From NCBI RefSeq assembly GCF_003369915.1, contig NC_046676.1, positions 20,876,001 through 20,940,000 of the forward strand: a DNA stretch of 64,000 bases, written 5' to 3'. Of the stretch, positions 21,826-34,262 are shown piece by piece. This DNA is from Drosophila miranda. Lineage: Eukaryota > Arthropoda > Insecta > Diptera > Drosophilidae. The position numbers and the translations under genes were made by a program. The notes under the pieces were generated by a model, which saw only the letters and a program-made list of their open reading frames with translations, had not been told where the DNA came from and ran no database searches. Position 1 is the stretch's first letter. Every line of letters starts with the position of its first letter.

Positions 21826-24800
21826 ATGTCGCGGGATTCACTAGAGCTGCAGGTGCGAAAGTACGGCGAAAGAGGGCAGAGAGATGAACTGGAGTTGCTT
21901 ATTAAAAATACTTCAGTAAAACAGGTAGGTCTCAAATTGTGTGTGCAAGGCATCAACAAGTCGTCCTTACCATAGACGTGCTGCCTTCGTGCATTTCACC
22001 AGCACCGCGTCTGGCATGCCCCATCGACTAATATTGTTTCATCAGTTAACAGACACTCTGAATGCCACGATATCCCGAAGTGAAGGTATCAATTTCTGGA
22101 ACTACTTTCTGCTTGCCTGCGACACTGAGAGCGAGGAGTCCAAGAAGAAACGTTTCGCGCTCGTCCAATGTTTTATGGATGGGCTGCGTAGTGTAGAGCT
22201 GAACTATAAACAATCCTTCGATTTGATCACACGATTGGCCCAGGACTTGTCCACCTTTTCTGCTGATGAACTGGCCTGGATTATTGAGCACTGTGTGGAT
22301 GGCATGCGACAGGGAGACGCCAAGTGCGTTGGTTGGAAGGATTTGTTGCCAGATTCACTGGCTCTGCTTTCGGCAACTCCACGTTTTATACTAAATGGGG
22401 TGGGAACCGATGGAACCGAGTATAGAAACAATACAGTGAAAAGTATATGTACCATGCGATGGCCGTCTTCAATCCTGACCCCCATTGCTGACATGTTCAA
22501 GTAAGTTGCGCCCATAGAATGCTAAAAAATTCTACTAAAATTTCCGTCTTTTTAGGGCCATAAATCTCAGCAACGGAGAAATTTTTACCGTATTAAATAA
22601 ATTCTCCGGGGCTCTGCAGGAGCTATCGCCAATGGAGCTACCAGCTCTGTGCTTCCAGCTCTTTTCCATGTGCCAAAATGCCTCACAACTGATTGTACCG
22701 CTGCTGGCATTGGAGAAGTATTTTCAACGCAATTACTATAAGCGCTTGTTCTCAGACATGAGCAGCAACTCTACAGATTTCGACAGCATAGGTTCGCCTA
22801 ATTATTTCAATAATTTACTGTGTGTCTCTTTCTATAATTTGTTAATTTTTACCATCAGATCCATTTTCGGACAAAGAGCTGCGGGAGGCCGAAGAGACTA
22901 TACTCCATCATTTGAATTACTGTACTATGTATAAACTAACTGAGAAACATCTGGCCGTAATGTTAAGGGTGAATATGGGCTCTCCTAAATTGAATGAATT
23001 CTAATGTTAGTTTGTATTGGCAGAACTTCTCGCATTTGCCCGATGTCATTCTCACGCCATTCATGCTTAGCGCCATTATTTCGATGACAAGTGTGAATCG
23101 TGATCCAGAATCTGCGCGCATCTCTCGATCCATTTTGCTGCCATTCTTGCGAAATGTCATAAAGAATAATGAAGAAGAGATAACTTTGGCAGACTACTCC
23201 GTTTGGTATCGTGATTCGTTACAGCGCAAACAAGTCGACTTGCAGCAGGTCTTAACGGTGCTCATAGATCAGAACAAAGATGGAAAAGATGTGATAACAC
23301 CAGGACTAGTCCACCTAGTATTTTTTCTGCTTAAATCGCACTCGCCCAAAATGCATACTCTAGCAATTACTTTTTTAACAAAGTTCATTCGCAAACGTTT
23401 CATCTTTGGGCAAGGCATCATTAGACTCCTCTCTGAGTGGATGATTGTACATCAAGATCAAAACCAGTTTTCGGGTTGGTATTAGATTCCCCATAATAAT
23501 TCCTTAATAACTATGTATTTTTTCTAGAATGTTTAACACTATTAAGTGTAGCTGACACGTACACCGTCTCAGAATGCACTAAAACCATCCAAACAGTTAT
23601 GGAGCATATGCTATGGGCAAGTCATTCAAATACATGTATATATTTTTTCTTTTATTAACAAATTATTCATTTTGTTAAAGCTGCCTGGAGAACAAGCCAT
23701 GCGCATGATGAACTTTCTTTTGCCCCTGCTGAAGATTTCGAATCGAGTTCGGGATGCCCTGATTGATGTGCTGTGCAAAGCAATGGGTTCTAGGTGGGTA
23801 CCAGACCCAATCAATCAAAAATCGTTATATATTTTATAGCCTTTGTCATTTGTAACCTAATAATATCTAGCGGCATGCAAAAACGTCGTATGGCCATTTA
23901 CGGATTTTGCATGATCCTTAAACAGCTGAACAACAGTAACGCACTGCGTCAGACCTCCAGTGCAACCAGCTTCTGTACTCAGCAGAGCATTTCCGGGTAC
24001 TCAATGATGACACAAAATAGCCTAGGAAGTCGAAGCAATCCGCAGCGCAATTTCGATATGCTTACTCTGGAGATTATAGGAATGTTGCGAAATTGTTTGC
24101 AGCAGCAGTTTGACATACGATGTACGCTTTATGAAAGTAAGTAACCGAAGTGCATACAGCCGATATTCTTCTGATTATTTTGAAATGTGCCTCTCACAGA
24201 TCTGCAACGGGCCGTGGAGCTAAATGCAAAGCTTGTGCCTCACGTGTTGCAAGTAATTGATTGGCATTTTCGAAGCTTTTTTGACACTCCATCTGCAGAG
24301 GAAGCTGGCGACGATTTAGACACAGTATTTCGTATACGGTACGATCAGCTGGTTACTGCCAGCGATCAACAACATATGGAAATTCAGCTGAAAGATAACC
24401 TGGGAAAGTTGGTTCAATTCGTGGCTAACTGCTTGGTAACCTTTGAGCGTGCTCCTTCGGGCTATGACACACGTGAGATAAGTCGTCTCCTGGCCCTTTG
24501 CGTGCAACGAATGGTGGCCAACAGATTGCCAATAGACGACGTTGTAAGTTTGGGCGTTGTCTCATAACTCATATATTCAACTAATACATACATACATATT
24601 TTCCCAGTCCCCTCCAGCCACCCACCTGAAATGCGCTCTAGTTCTGCAACAACTCAATCTTATTGAAGGAATCGTTTCCCACTTATGTCTCAGCTCCAAG
24701 CCAAACAACGATGCCATATGCCAAGTTCTGCCCCTATTTAAGCAGCATTGCAAATTATTAGACGATCTGAAGACTTTGGCTGGCTCCTCCAAGAAGCTAC

Positions 24801-27027
24801 AGAAACAATCAAAGAAAACTGTCAGCAATGATACCACAACTTCCATTTTCAATCTTACTGTAAATGGTATCCAAATGAAGAGTATGTGCACACAACCTGA
24901 GAATATATGGGACTTGTCCATATTGGATAAGCTTCTTCATCTACTCCTCGAGTGAGTGCCATTTCGACTGCGCCGATTCCAATGTACATGTTTTGAAAAT
25001 TACTTTTCAGTGACGTCGTTCCATTTGCCGCGTCTGAGAAAACCATTCAGTTGCGGTCCAACGAGTCCCTGGTTCGTTATGTTGTGCAGATTACCGCCGA
25101 AAAAGTAAAAAACATTCGGCTTGAACCTGATTACAAGCAACTAGCTTACAGCAAACGTACCTTTAAGCAGTTAACAGATATCACCAAGATTATTTACGAG
25201 CGCTGCATTCGACGGTTGCCTGAGCTGTGGCGAGACTTTGACATGCAGACATCCTCTCTGGCGGCTCAATGTTTTGTTGAGTGCCTTCGAACAGCCCACG
25301 AAACCTATAGCAAGAAGTTCAAAGAATTTGTCAAGGGATTTGGTAAGTCAAATGAAAAAACTATTTTTGAAGCAGAACTCTCATAAACTAATAACGTTTT
25401 ATTAATCGTAGATATGGCATCCCTGAACAGAAGCAAAGCAGTGACGTACGTTATCCAGGATGTGGTGGACGAGTTTATGAAAGAGTATGCCACTGATGAC
25501 TCACTCAACAAAGATACCTTTATCGCCAAATTGCCGGTATACCTTCTGGAGTCATTGGAAATTCTCTTTGACCATATAGATTATGGAGAGCGGGCGGCAA
25601 CTGAGTCCTATACTTGGCTCCTCAATTTTTGTCGTACTCACGAGTTGGTTAATCCCGAAATGGGCTTAGTGCATAACCTTCTATTCATACAGCGTCAGAA
25701 AACGCACTCGGGTCCCTTTTTTGAAAGCATTGCCAGACAATTGGGTCATGTGCTTGGCGCTCTTAATGATGATATATCAATAGATCTCCCAGATCCAGGT
25801 CTAAAGTCGATAAGCACAATCACCGCTGAGAGCTGCTTGCAACATCTCTATGTTGCCGTCCAGAAGCAGCTCCTAAATGTAGAATATTTCGTTGTAAAGG
25901 CCAACAATTTAAGCTACAAATGTCAGCTAGTGCCTGAATCAGATCAAAGTTATTGGCGGGGAAATCTAGATGTCATGGAGCGTTCTATTTGCACTCAAAT
26001 AATTCATATTACGCGCACGCTATTGGCTCTCACCAATGTCTGCATTCCTCTGGGATCGTCTATGGATGGACTAATGAAATTGTTGATACAGCACTATATA
26101 TGCCTGAAGAACCTGACAAGGCACTATTTGTCCTGCTGCACATCAGACGCCAGCAACGCTAACATGCGAAGCACCAAGTAAGTCCAGTATGGAAAAATTT
26201 ATTATTGTACGAGTATTATATTCACTCCTTACAGATTCGAACTGCTACTACGGGAAGTAGGAAAGAAACTGCCGGCCAATGTCTATGAACTTATTACTTA
26301 CATAGAAGCTAATACTCTCGATGAGGACAATCAGCATCTCAAGACACGCAACGTACAAGCACAGCGCGCAAAAGTTCTGAGAGAGACTCGCCTTATTCCC
26401 AAAGTAATAATGGTTATTGAGGACTTCAACAAGCACATAATCCTATTGTCTAAGAAGACCAAAACCTTTAATAGACTAACAGATTATCTGCATCTTGGAA
26501 CCATGCGGGACTTTGATATCAAATCAACTGATCTCAAAGCGGCTATAGAACGTAGTCTAACGGACACCCATGAGATCGCTGAAGATGACTGCACTACAGA
26601 GGATGTGGAGGATATTGATCACTCTAATGATCCAAGCAATGATGAGGAAGAAGAGGCAGAGACGGAAATAATACAAGCCCCTAACAAGAGACAACGACAG
26701 GGACGAGCTCCTATCAGTGATACGGAGGAATCGCAACCAAAGCGTAGACGGGGTCGAAAAGCGAAAGAAGTACAGAGTGCCAAACCACAAAGCGATGATG
26801 AGCAGGAAAGCAATGAAGAGCAACTTGAAACCGTTGAGACAACGCAGCTGCGTAACAGAACTAAAAAGCGCCAAACAAAAAAGTCCACTCGCCTTTCGAA
26901 TGAGGAGGAGTCAGCTGAGGAAAGAGGTCCAACCGAACAGCGCACAAAAGACATGCGTAAATCACAGGAACGCGATACGGGGGTAAAGCCGCGTAGGCTC
27001 GGTTTGTTACGTTCTGGAAAGAAATAA
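21826..27027 (+). CDS. FANCI: FANCI, Fanconi anaemia complementation group I protein
   Basis: FANCI pairs with FANCD2 and is ubiquitinated during interstrand crosslink repair. Exons as read: 21826-21924, 22046-22500, 22556-22791, 22859-22968, 23024-23474, 23528-23616, 23681-23793, 23871-24136, 24200-24543, 24608-24951, 25011-25342, 25412-26177 and 26235-27027, giving about 1465 aa. Phases agree at every junction. Long helical-repeat regions match the family, for example [14 protein letters not shown] followed by [10 protein letters not shown] around residue 522, the region of human K523. Two TQ sites follow (C-T-Q-Q, M-T-Q-N). The C-terminus is acidic, then lysine/arginine rich (K-R-R-R-G-R-K-A-K). 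Exon 6 ends at a GC donor. The exon 1/2 junction is uncertain: the shorter acceptor at 21,976 fits the family better but is out of frame. Confidence 0.9.
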
Positions 27028-28629
27028 ATGCCATTTCTGACTGAATCATGACATGAGAGGATACTCTCAACGCGTGTACTTTGACCATCATCTTCTTCAT
27101 CACTGTTTTTCGTCATTTTGAGGTAAATCCATTTAAGTTTTTAACTTGTGTTTTATGTACTTGTGCGCAAATTTGATGCCCGCACGCAATAGAGACTTTG
27201 CCGCCCACTCACCCCACCCTCAACATCATAGCAGGGTCCAGCCATCATTTTATTGCACTTGAAAACTTAATTAGGCCAAAATGCGGTGTGAACGCCTGTT
27301 TCTTTACAAGAGAGAATATTTTCGTTTGCCAGCTGTGCGAGATTTTTATTACACGCATCAAATGTAATTTGTTACAAATTTGATGTGTTTCTATTTTCTT
27401 GAAAACGGCATAAATAAAAGAAAAGTTGTATGATAGGGGATGGTAGGTGGACCTGCTTTTTCTGATGGTCTGCCAACTGTTTTCTCTTTTTTTTCCATGG
27501 GTCCATCATCGAAATGCGTGGCAGGTTTTATGACCAGGTAACTTTTGATTTGAGCTGAGAGGGTGCGCAATTACTGTAGGCTTTCCCTCGGATTATCGAC
27601 TAAACGAAGCTCTTAGTTTCAAATATATGTATATTCTGTTTACATTCATTTTTCACATTACAGTTTAAGAACTCGAATACATATGCTAACATACATACAT
27701 TCATAGTGCCAGCAGTTCTGACGAGCACTGGGTGCCAAGGTTCCCTGTGCTTGAATGTCCGAAGGAAGTTTTTCCCATTTGATGGGCCTCCCAATAAAAA
27801 TACATTGAATTAAAATTCCGATACATATTTTTATATAAGCTTTTATTGCTTTCAATATTAAAACTCAATATGCATTCGAAGCATTATTATTATTAATTTA
27901 TTAGTATTATTAGTTTGTAGCTAAGTGCAAAACAAAAAAATAAAGTTCAACCTCTCTGTTCTTGTATTCATCATTTTTTACTGGGTGTAAAGAGTGTAGT
28001 AGGATGAAGCCTTAAGATTCCTCTCATCGTCATCAGCACCTTTTGTCTTGCTCTTGTTTGCTTCGTTAGCGAACTGAGCATTTGCATCGAAAAATATAAA
28101 CATTTTGTATTTTTTGTGATTGATGTAGATGCGATTCTCAATCTAGTTCTGTGCTATATTTGCGCATATTTAACAAGTTGAGCGTCAAGTGTTTCGCCCC
28201 CAGAGGAGGGTAGTCAAATTTATTATTCAAATTTCCGCAGCTGATTTGCCTGAATTTATTATTAAGCATTACAGCAGCAACTTGAGTTTTTTGTTTTAAT
28301 TCACTTAAAACTACATAAATTCAACTTTACATGCGAGGCGACAACTCACGTGCCCCTGAGCCCCTGTGCTGGTGGCATGTGAGCTTAATTTCCAATAGAT
28401 ACAAATATATCTACGCCTTGTCGCGCGGCTCTGGCTTCTTTCCGCCGACCGCCCCTTAAAAGCGCCGAGACTGTCGCCCGGCCAGAGAGACTTTAGTTTA
28501 CCTCGCTTAATTCAATGAAAAGCACAGTGTGAGACTTGACGAATAGTTAGTCGATCGGTCGAGCGCAACGACAACGGTTCTTTCAATTACCAGATCTACT
28601 CGCAGTGCTTTATAGCAGCTCGTCCCAAG
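27028..28629. other. Intergenic, FANCI to takeout-like gene
   Basis: Probable FANCI polyadenylation signal AATAAA at about 27,413. The rest is A/T-rich and no gene is recognised. The last 150 bp before 28,630 are likely the 5' UTR and promoter of the next gene, but no clear TATA box or initiator could be assigned. Confidence 0.6.
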
Positions 28630-29934
28630 ATGATCTCCGATTGGTCTTACAACAGTTTGCTGTTGCTGCTGGTGTCGTTGGCCATGTGTCCTTGGACTGG
28701 CGCCAAGTTACGTAAGTTTCAAGCTGTGCGGATTGGGTGGGAAAGTGTGATTTGATTGGGGTACTTCTCCGATTGAAGCGACTAACGTCACAAATTTTAT
28801 TCAATGTCCTTGAAAAAGTCTTTGTTGTGCCGCACGTAACAGTTTGGTCGGGCAATGCGTCGATAGCACCTGACTTGCATATAATTACCGTTTGTTGACA
28901 CCCACAAGGTTGATTTATAGCAAAAAACAACAAAATTAATTTTTAAAAACTATTCCATTAATTAAAAAATCGAAAATCGAAAACACATAATAATTTTTGT
29001 ATTAAATCGTCCACAGCTTCCTCTATAAAACCATGTGCCCGTGATGATCCTCAGCTAGAACGCTGCATCATTAATGCAGTGTACCAGATAAAGCCACGAC
29101 TTATGCATGGGGATCTGGGAGACGGGTATAAAACGCCACCATTGGAGCCTCTGTCTTTGGATAACATAGAACTCGGCCAAAGTAGTCAGTTCCAGGCTGT
29201 GTTTACACACCTCGAGGCTAGTGGAGGCAGCAACTTTATTATTGATCGTCTTATGTAGGTAGAGTTAATGGCTAATCAAGAGTCCATCAATTAATCTATT
29301 TTCTCTTTACTGAAGTGCCAAACCAGCACAGATATCCTACGATCTTTGGATAACTCTGCCGCGCATAGACTTTAAGGGCAAGTATTCTATGCACCTTAAT
29401 CTGCTGCTTTTGGATATTAAGGGAAGAGGAAACATGCATGGATACGCCGGTGAGTTCGAACATTCAATAAACGGAAAGACCCCCTGTTACAATATAAACG
29501 ATACCCATCAAATAGAAAACGCTAAGGCTTTTGTCAAGATGCGTGGCACTCGCTATCTGCGAGACGGGCAAGAGTACGTAAAGTTCACCAAGATGACCAT
29601 GCGCATACAATTTAAGGACTTTAAGTTGAACTTAGAAAACCTCTTCAACGGCGATCGTATTTTGGGAGAAGTGGGAAACACCCTCATCAATAGCAATCAG
29701 GAATTATATCTGAATGAAATTATTCCTGGTCTGGAGCGTGGTCTATCTAAAAAGTTTTTGGATGTGGCCAACGAAATCCTGGATACCGCTACCTTTGATG
29801 AAATGTTCCCGCCTGGAAGGACTATTATTAATCCGATTTCTTTTCCCTCACCCTCAGCGGGACTCGGTCCATCCATATTTGAGCCGCCATATGCATCGAA
29901 AAACCCTCCTGGTAGTATTTTAGATCATCCTTGA
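28630..29934 (+). CDS. Takeout/JHBP-family secreted protein
   Basis: Three exons: 28630-28711, 29017-29254 and 29316-29934, about 312 aa with matching phases. Residues 1-26 form a signal peptide with a leucine-rich core (S-L-L-L-L-L-V-S-L-A). The mature N-terminus has the family's paired cysteines (P-C-A-R-D-D-P-Q-L-E-R-C). The JHBP/DUF233 fold follows: G-D-G-Y-K-T-P-P-L-E-P-L, the long central strands, and N-G-D-R-I-L-G-E-V-G-N-T-L-I-N near the end. Members bind small hydrophobic ligands in haemolymph or at sensory sites; this ligand is unknown. A proline-rich tail of about 40 residues extends past the usual end, which is longer than the typical 250 aa. Confidence 0.88.
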
Positions 29935-31719
29935 TATTGAAATACCATTGAAAACTAAGTTTCTCAAGATTTATGGAAATAATATAGTACATATGCTATG
30001 CTATATGATATTGTGCTCCGGTTTGGATTCTTTTTAGCCGCTCTAGTGATTAGTGATACTTCATAGGGTCGGGGGCTCTTCCTTCCCGACGTGGCAAACA
30101 TCTTCTCAAATTAGTAATAACTCCGAAAGGGTATACAAAAGTTGTGTTCTTTCGATCTGTTGCATTTGATAAGGATCGAATAATACGAACTTTGATTATC
30201 AAATTTTAGTTAGTCTTTTAGTATTGTATTTAATGCATTAAATTATAAAATATTGTATGTTGGAAATCGGAGTAATCCTATTTCTTATTTCCGATTTTCA
30301 ATCGTGAATATTCCACACAAATCAAACCAATACTCTTGCGTGTACCAGTCTTCGGAGGTACAGTCGGCTCAGCCTTGCCACACGCTAATTTGCCTTAGAG
30401 CGCTTAATGCCCTACTCCATTTGCTGGTGGAGGCTTTTGGAGAAGCTGGGAAAACTTTTTAATCCGCCACGAAGCTTGCCCTGTTTTTGCATATTAAGCT
30501 AAAAGTTTTGAAAATGTGTAGTCACCGCCTAACGGCGCCGGGGGGACAGTTTAAAGGAGCACACACACACACACACTTCTCCAACATTACACCTGTTCAA
30601 TGGGTCAGGGCACGTAGTTCCCTTTCAGTATTCCGCGGCTCTTACCGCGGCTCCTGCTTGTGATTAATCACCGGCAACGACAAAGATGAATTTACAGAGA
30701 TTTTTTTTCGTAAAAGTTTTTACTTTCGTCTTGGCGGGGATGGGCGGTTAATTGCGTTGGACTTGGACTTGGACTCGTGGCCAAGAAAAAGTGTTGCCTC
30801 TGTAGGGAAATTTGGGGTGGCCCTAATTAAATTCATGCGACGCAGCTGTCACAGGCAAGAAAAAAGCATTATCGACTTTTTAGGCGCTTAATATTTCAAA
30901 CGAAAATGTTTTTGATGTAAACAGAGGCAAGTCAAAGAAAGCCTTGGCAACATCTTCAGCTTCGCTTCCGCGCTGGCTGGCCAATGCCTTGCGAAGTGTC
31001 GCCGGCATTAATTTCATTTATTAATTTTTAACTACGCCCGCGCAACAAAATAAAAGCAACTTGATAAATGGAGAGCTAGCCAGTGGAAAGGGCGTTGGGG
31101 TGGGAGGAAATCTTTTGCTCTTCTTTCATTGTGCGCGTCCCCATTTTTGTCTGCTTTCTTTTTTACCATCGCTTTTCTTTACTGACTTTTTTTTTGTTAA
31201 TTTTTTTTAATTCTTTGCTTTTCACTTGAAAGACGCTTGAAACGTGGAGATGCGTCGAGGCTCGCTAATGTCCTTTCTTTTATCATTAAGTAGAAAACGT
31301 GGGTGCCTGGGTGCCTGTTGGGGTTGGTTGGCTGGTTGGTTGGGTGGGTGGATTGTTTCGGGCGTGGCAGGCCCATTTCGTTGTCCGAGGTATGGGGCAG
31401 TGGCGAGGCGCAGGTATTTTGGCGGCCATTAGTGGAAAAGCTCCCGCTGTCGGCTTAAAGTTCTAAGGTTGCGATTCTTTACATTGAACAATGAAAGCAG
31501 ATTTATATGACAACTAAATGGAACGTTAATAATTAATAAACAATTTGTATTAGGCTCCTCTTATATTTTTACCAGCCCTTAAACCTTCTTGAGCTTCCAG
31601 AATTTTGACAAGAAAAATATAACATTGTAATAAATATATATGACCAAATGACCAAATATGGTTCCCACTTGTTTGCTTTTGAGTATTAAGCTGTTGTTCA
31701 TATATCAGTTAGAACAATT
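29935..31719. other. Intergenic, no gene recognised
   Basis: A/T-rich DNA with a CA repeat (30,560-30,576), T-runs near 31,170-31,215 and a GGTTGG/GGGTGG repeat near 31,320-31,350. The takeout-like and MORN genes converge here, so both 3' UTRs must lie in this stretch. Confidence 0.6.
30560..30576. repeat. CA dinucleotide repeat
   Basis: About eight AC units in intergenic DNA. A likely polymorphic microsatellite. Confidence 0.9.
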
Positions 31720-32696
31720 TTAGGTCTGGCTGACTTTTGTGTCGCCTCTAGCTATCTGAGCGCAGTCGCAAGTGCAAACAAACCCAGAGTCCGGATAGAG
31801 ATCCACAATAGTCGGCGAGGCGATACGTTCCTCGAAGGAAGCATACTGTCGGCGGTGGTGAATGAATTCCAGACTGACCTTGTCGTTGAATCGACGGTGA
31901 GGCTTATCGCCGAACGGCTTGTATCTCTGGAAGAGTTCGCGCATTATTTCGTTGGGGTATTTCAGATAATTCCGTGCTATCGGATAGGGAGTGACTTTGT
32001 CATTGCGTCGAATGAGGACTTCATCCTGCATCAGGGATGTCTTTGCATTATCATTTTCCCACATTCCCTTCTGGATTTGACCAGTGTGCATATGATAGAA
32101 CACACCCTCGCCATTTTTGTATCCACGCGCAAAGTGACCTTCGTAACGATTGCCATTAGCTAAAATTCGGGATAGTTTTAAAGCAAGAAATGGTATTAAA
32201 CTTGTTAGCCATACAAACCATAGAACATGACGCCCAAGCCATGTCGGAAACCAGTCTCCCACTCGCCCACGTAAATGCCCCCATCTGCGTACCACTGAAT
32301 GCCAAGACCATGTCGTCGATTCCTAAGCCATTCTCCAAAGTAGACACAGCCATCGGGATAGAACTGCTTGCCCTCGCCGCACTTCATATCGTCGAACCAC
32401 AGCCCCGCATATATCAGCTGCACCTCTGCGCCACGCTTGCGTATCATCGATCCAATGCCTTGCCGCTTGTTCATCACCCACTGACCCTCATAGACGAGCT
32501 GACCATCGGGCTTCTTTTTGTCAGAAAAGTACTTGGCAGTTCGCTTTGCCGTCTTCTTCACGCCCCAGCCCTGGTGCTGGTTGCATTGCCAGTAGCCAGC
32601 ATAGGAGCCGCCGCCAGGAAAGTAGAAAGTGGACCTTCTCCCAGTACTGCAAACCGGCTTGTTGGGGCAGAAATAGCGCTCCAAGCAGGTACCCAT
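31720..32696 (-). CDS. MORN-repeat protein, MORN3-like
   Basis: Two exons on the minus strand: 32696-32219 and 32159-31720, 305 aa, with a 59-bp intron whose donor is the weak G|GTTTGT. At least six MORN repeats follow a short N-terminus: Y-A-G-Y-W, Y-E-G-Q-W, Y-A-G-L-W, Y-F-G-E-W, Y-V-G-E-W and Y-E-G-H-F, each followed by a G-x-G turn. The intron splits the fifth repeat, joining M-F-Y to A-N-G-N-R-Y-E-G. The order and spacing resemble MORN3, a protein of sperm and cilia in other animals. The last 110 residues (L-K-Y-P-N-E-I-M-R onward) are not MORN and are not recognised. Membrane or axoneme scaffolding is likely; testis expression is inferred from family only. Confidence 0.85.
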
Positions 32697-34199
32697 TCTG
32701 TTAACAATTTGTGTATACTTTTATGCTTGATTTTTCTGGTGTGAGTATTGAGTACTGTATATCCAGTTGATTTTAGCCTACTTCATACTTAAAATAATTC
32801 AATTCCCCTTGATTCAAAACATTCGTTTTATTTCGTTCCAAATTTGTGCTGAAAATACACAACTTACTCGTACATAGATATTATTAAAAGTCCTGAAACA
32901 TATAGAGAACCGAATGTAGACATTTCGTGGACTTAAAAATGTCCAGAACATCAGTCCAATTTCCTTTTCTCGTTTTATAAATAATGCGAATGCGAATATA
33001 GAGAAGAGCGAAACGTGTCAGCAACACACTTGAAAAGTTATTGGGGTTAGGATTTGAATGAGAATCGAACATAAATGTAAATCACAAAGAACCTGAGGGG
33101 AGCAAAAAGGTGAAAGGTTATGCGTGAAGTGTGGATGGATGGGTCATCGGATGGGTCTACTTTTAGGTCCTGTTTGTGTCATTCAAATTATGAGCTTAGT
33201 GTGTCTAACGTCTCTGGAGAGTTTCGAGTTTAGGAAATCAAAACACAGTTATCCAAACCAAGTCAGGTGTTTCGACGAAAGGATACCCGCTACTCAAAAT
33301 ATATAAAAGTTGTTTTCGGACAATCGTACGAATTCGAAGGTTTTCGAATGGACTACATATCTACCTATGGACCTATGTACCTGTCCATCGATAGAATAAC
33401 ACAAAACTTATAGTCTTTATAGAAAGACCAAAAGCCCAAGCTGTCTTTGATTGAATAATAACGTTGAACAACTTGACCCACATTTAAAATAGAGAGTGAG
33501 GGCTACACACTGATACAAGGGAAAGTCGAAGAAGTTTCCTTTCATGGAAATGCACTTTGTAACATCTCTTGAATTACAAATGCTTGCTGATTTTGCCTTT
33601 CATACCTACGGAATGAACCCGGAATCGATTCATATTTAAGATTCGTTTATTCAGCCGGCGGAACCTCTGATTGCAACCCTGACGGGACATTAAATCACGT
33701 GCCACCATAGGACACCTTTGTTATCCTTTTTTCGTTCCCGATTTAGCTCATTTGCATAAACTGCAGCTGCAGTCAGTGTGTGGGGTAATTTTTTGTATTC
33801 GAATTTTGTATAAAAAGCGTGCCGCTTGCCTCCTATTCTTTCAAATAGTAATATGATAATACCACTGTATTTGCAGCTCGTAATACTTAATGTACACTCT
33901 CAAAGGCAGAAATCTTGGGATGAGGACTGCTCTATTAATTAATCGTGACAGTCAAAATATAACACTATTAATAAAGCAACTAACTCGGCAAACGGAACGG
34001 ATCAGTTTAGTTAATTTTCCCATTTGGGGTGAACAAGTGAAGCGGATTTTAGCCTGTGGGCGAAATAATTGCAAGTGACAGGCGCTTTAATTTTTCTTCC
34101 TCTTCGACAGCCTATTTTTAGTCGGGGAAATCTGCGACGAAGACCCGTTGCCATGTTTATGATAAACTTAATTCAGTGTAAATGAACGGCCCCATTGGC

Positions 34200-34262
34200 T
34201 GGATGGCGGATAGGTGGATGGGTGGATGGGTGGAGGTTGGAGAGTGGAGCGTGGATGGGGCG
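34200..34262. repeat. TGGATGGG-type simple repeat
   Basis: Imperfect TGGA/TGGG units in a G-rich strand, continuing into GGAGAGTGGAGCGTGGATGGGGCGGG. Confidence 0.75.

Larger units (their letters stand above)
1..23583 (+). repeat. Tandem array of [zeste-like gene + 5' FANCI] units
   Basis: Near-identical units of about 3.0-4.3 kb repeat head to tail. Each holds a zeste-like gene, about 500 bp of spacer, and a FANCI 5' segment. Zeste-like start codons lie at 2,460, 5,477, 8,791, 11,038, 16,256 and 19,953. FANCI segments start at 557, 3,675, 6,888, 10,135, 14,353, 18,050 and 21,826. Copies differ by few substitutions but by several large deletions, so the array is young and has been reshuffled. 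The left end lies outside the window, because position 1 is already inside a zeste-like gene tail. The right end is where the intact FANCI gene continues past its exon 6 (about 23,583). The order fits unequal exchange between misaligned units. Confidence 0.95.

Noticed and set aside
30061-30150. Possible inverted DINE-1 remnant (CCGAAAGGGTATAC)
   Set aside because: Too short and too diverged to separate from chance.
33270-33420. Possible relic of another INE-1 (GGATACCCGCTACTC)
   Set aside because: Only the terminal-like 15 bases resemble INE-1; the following sequence does not, and no second end is visible.
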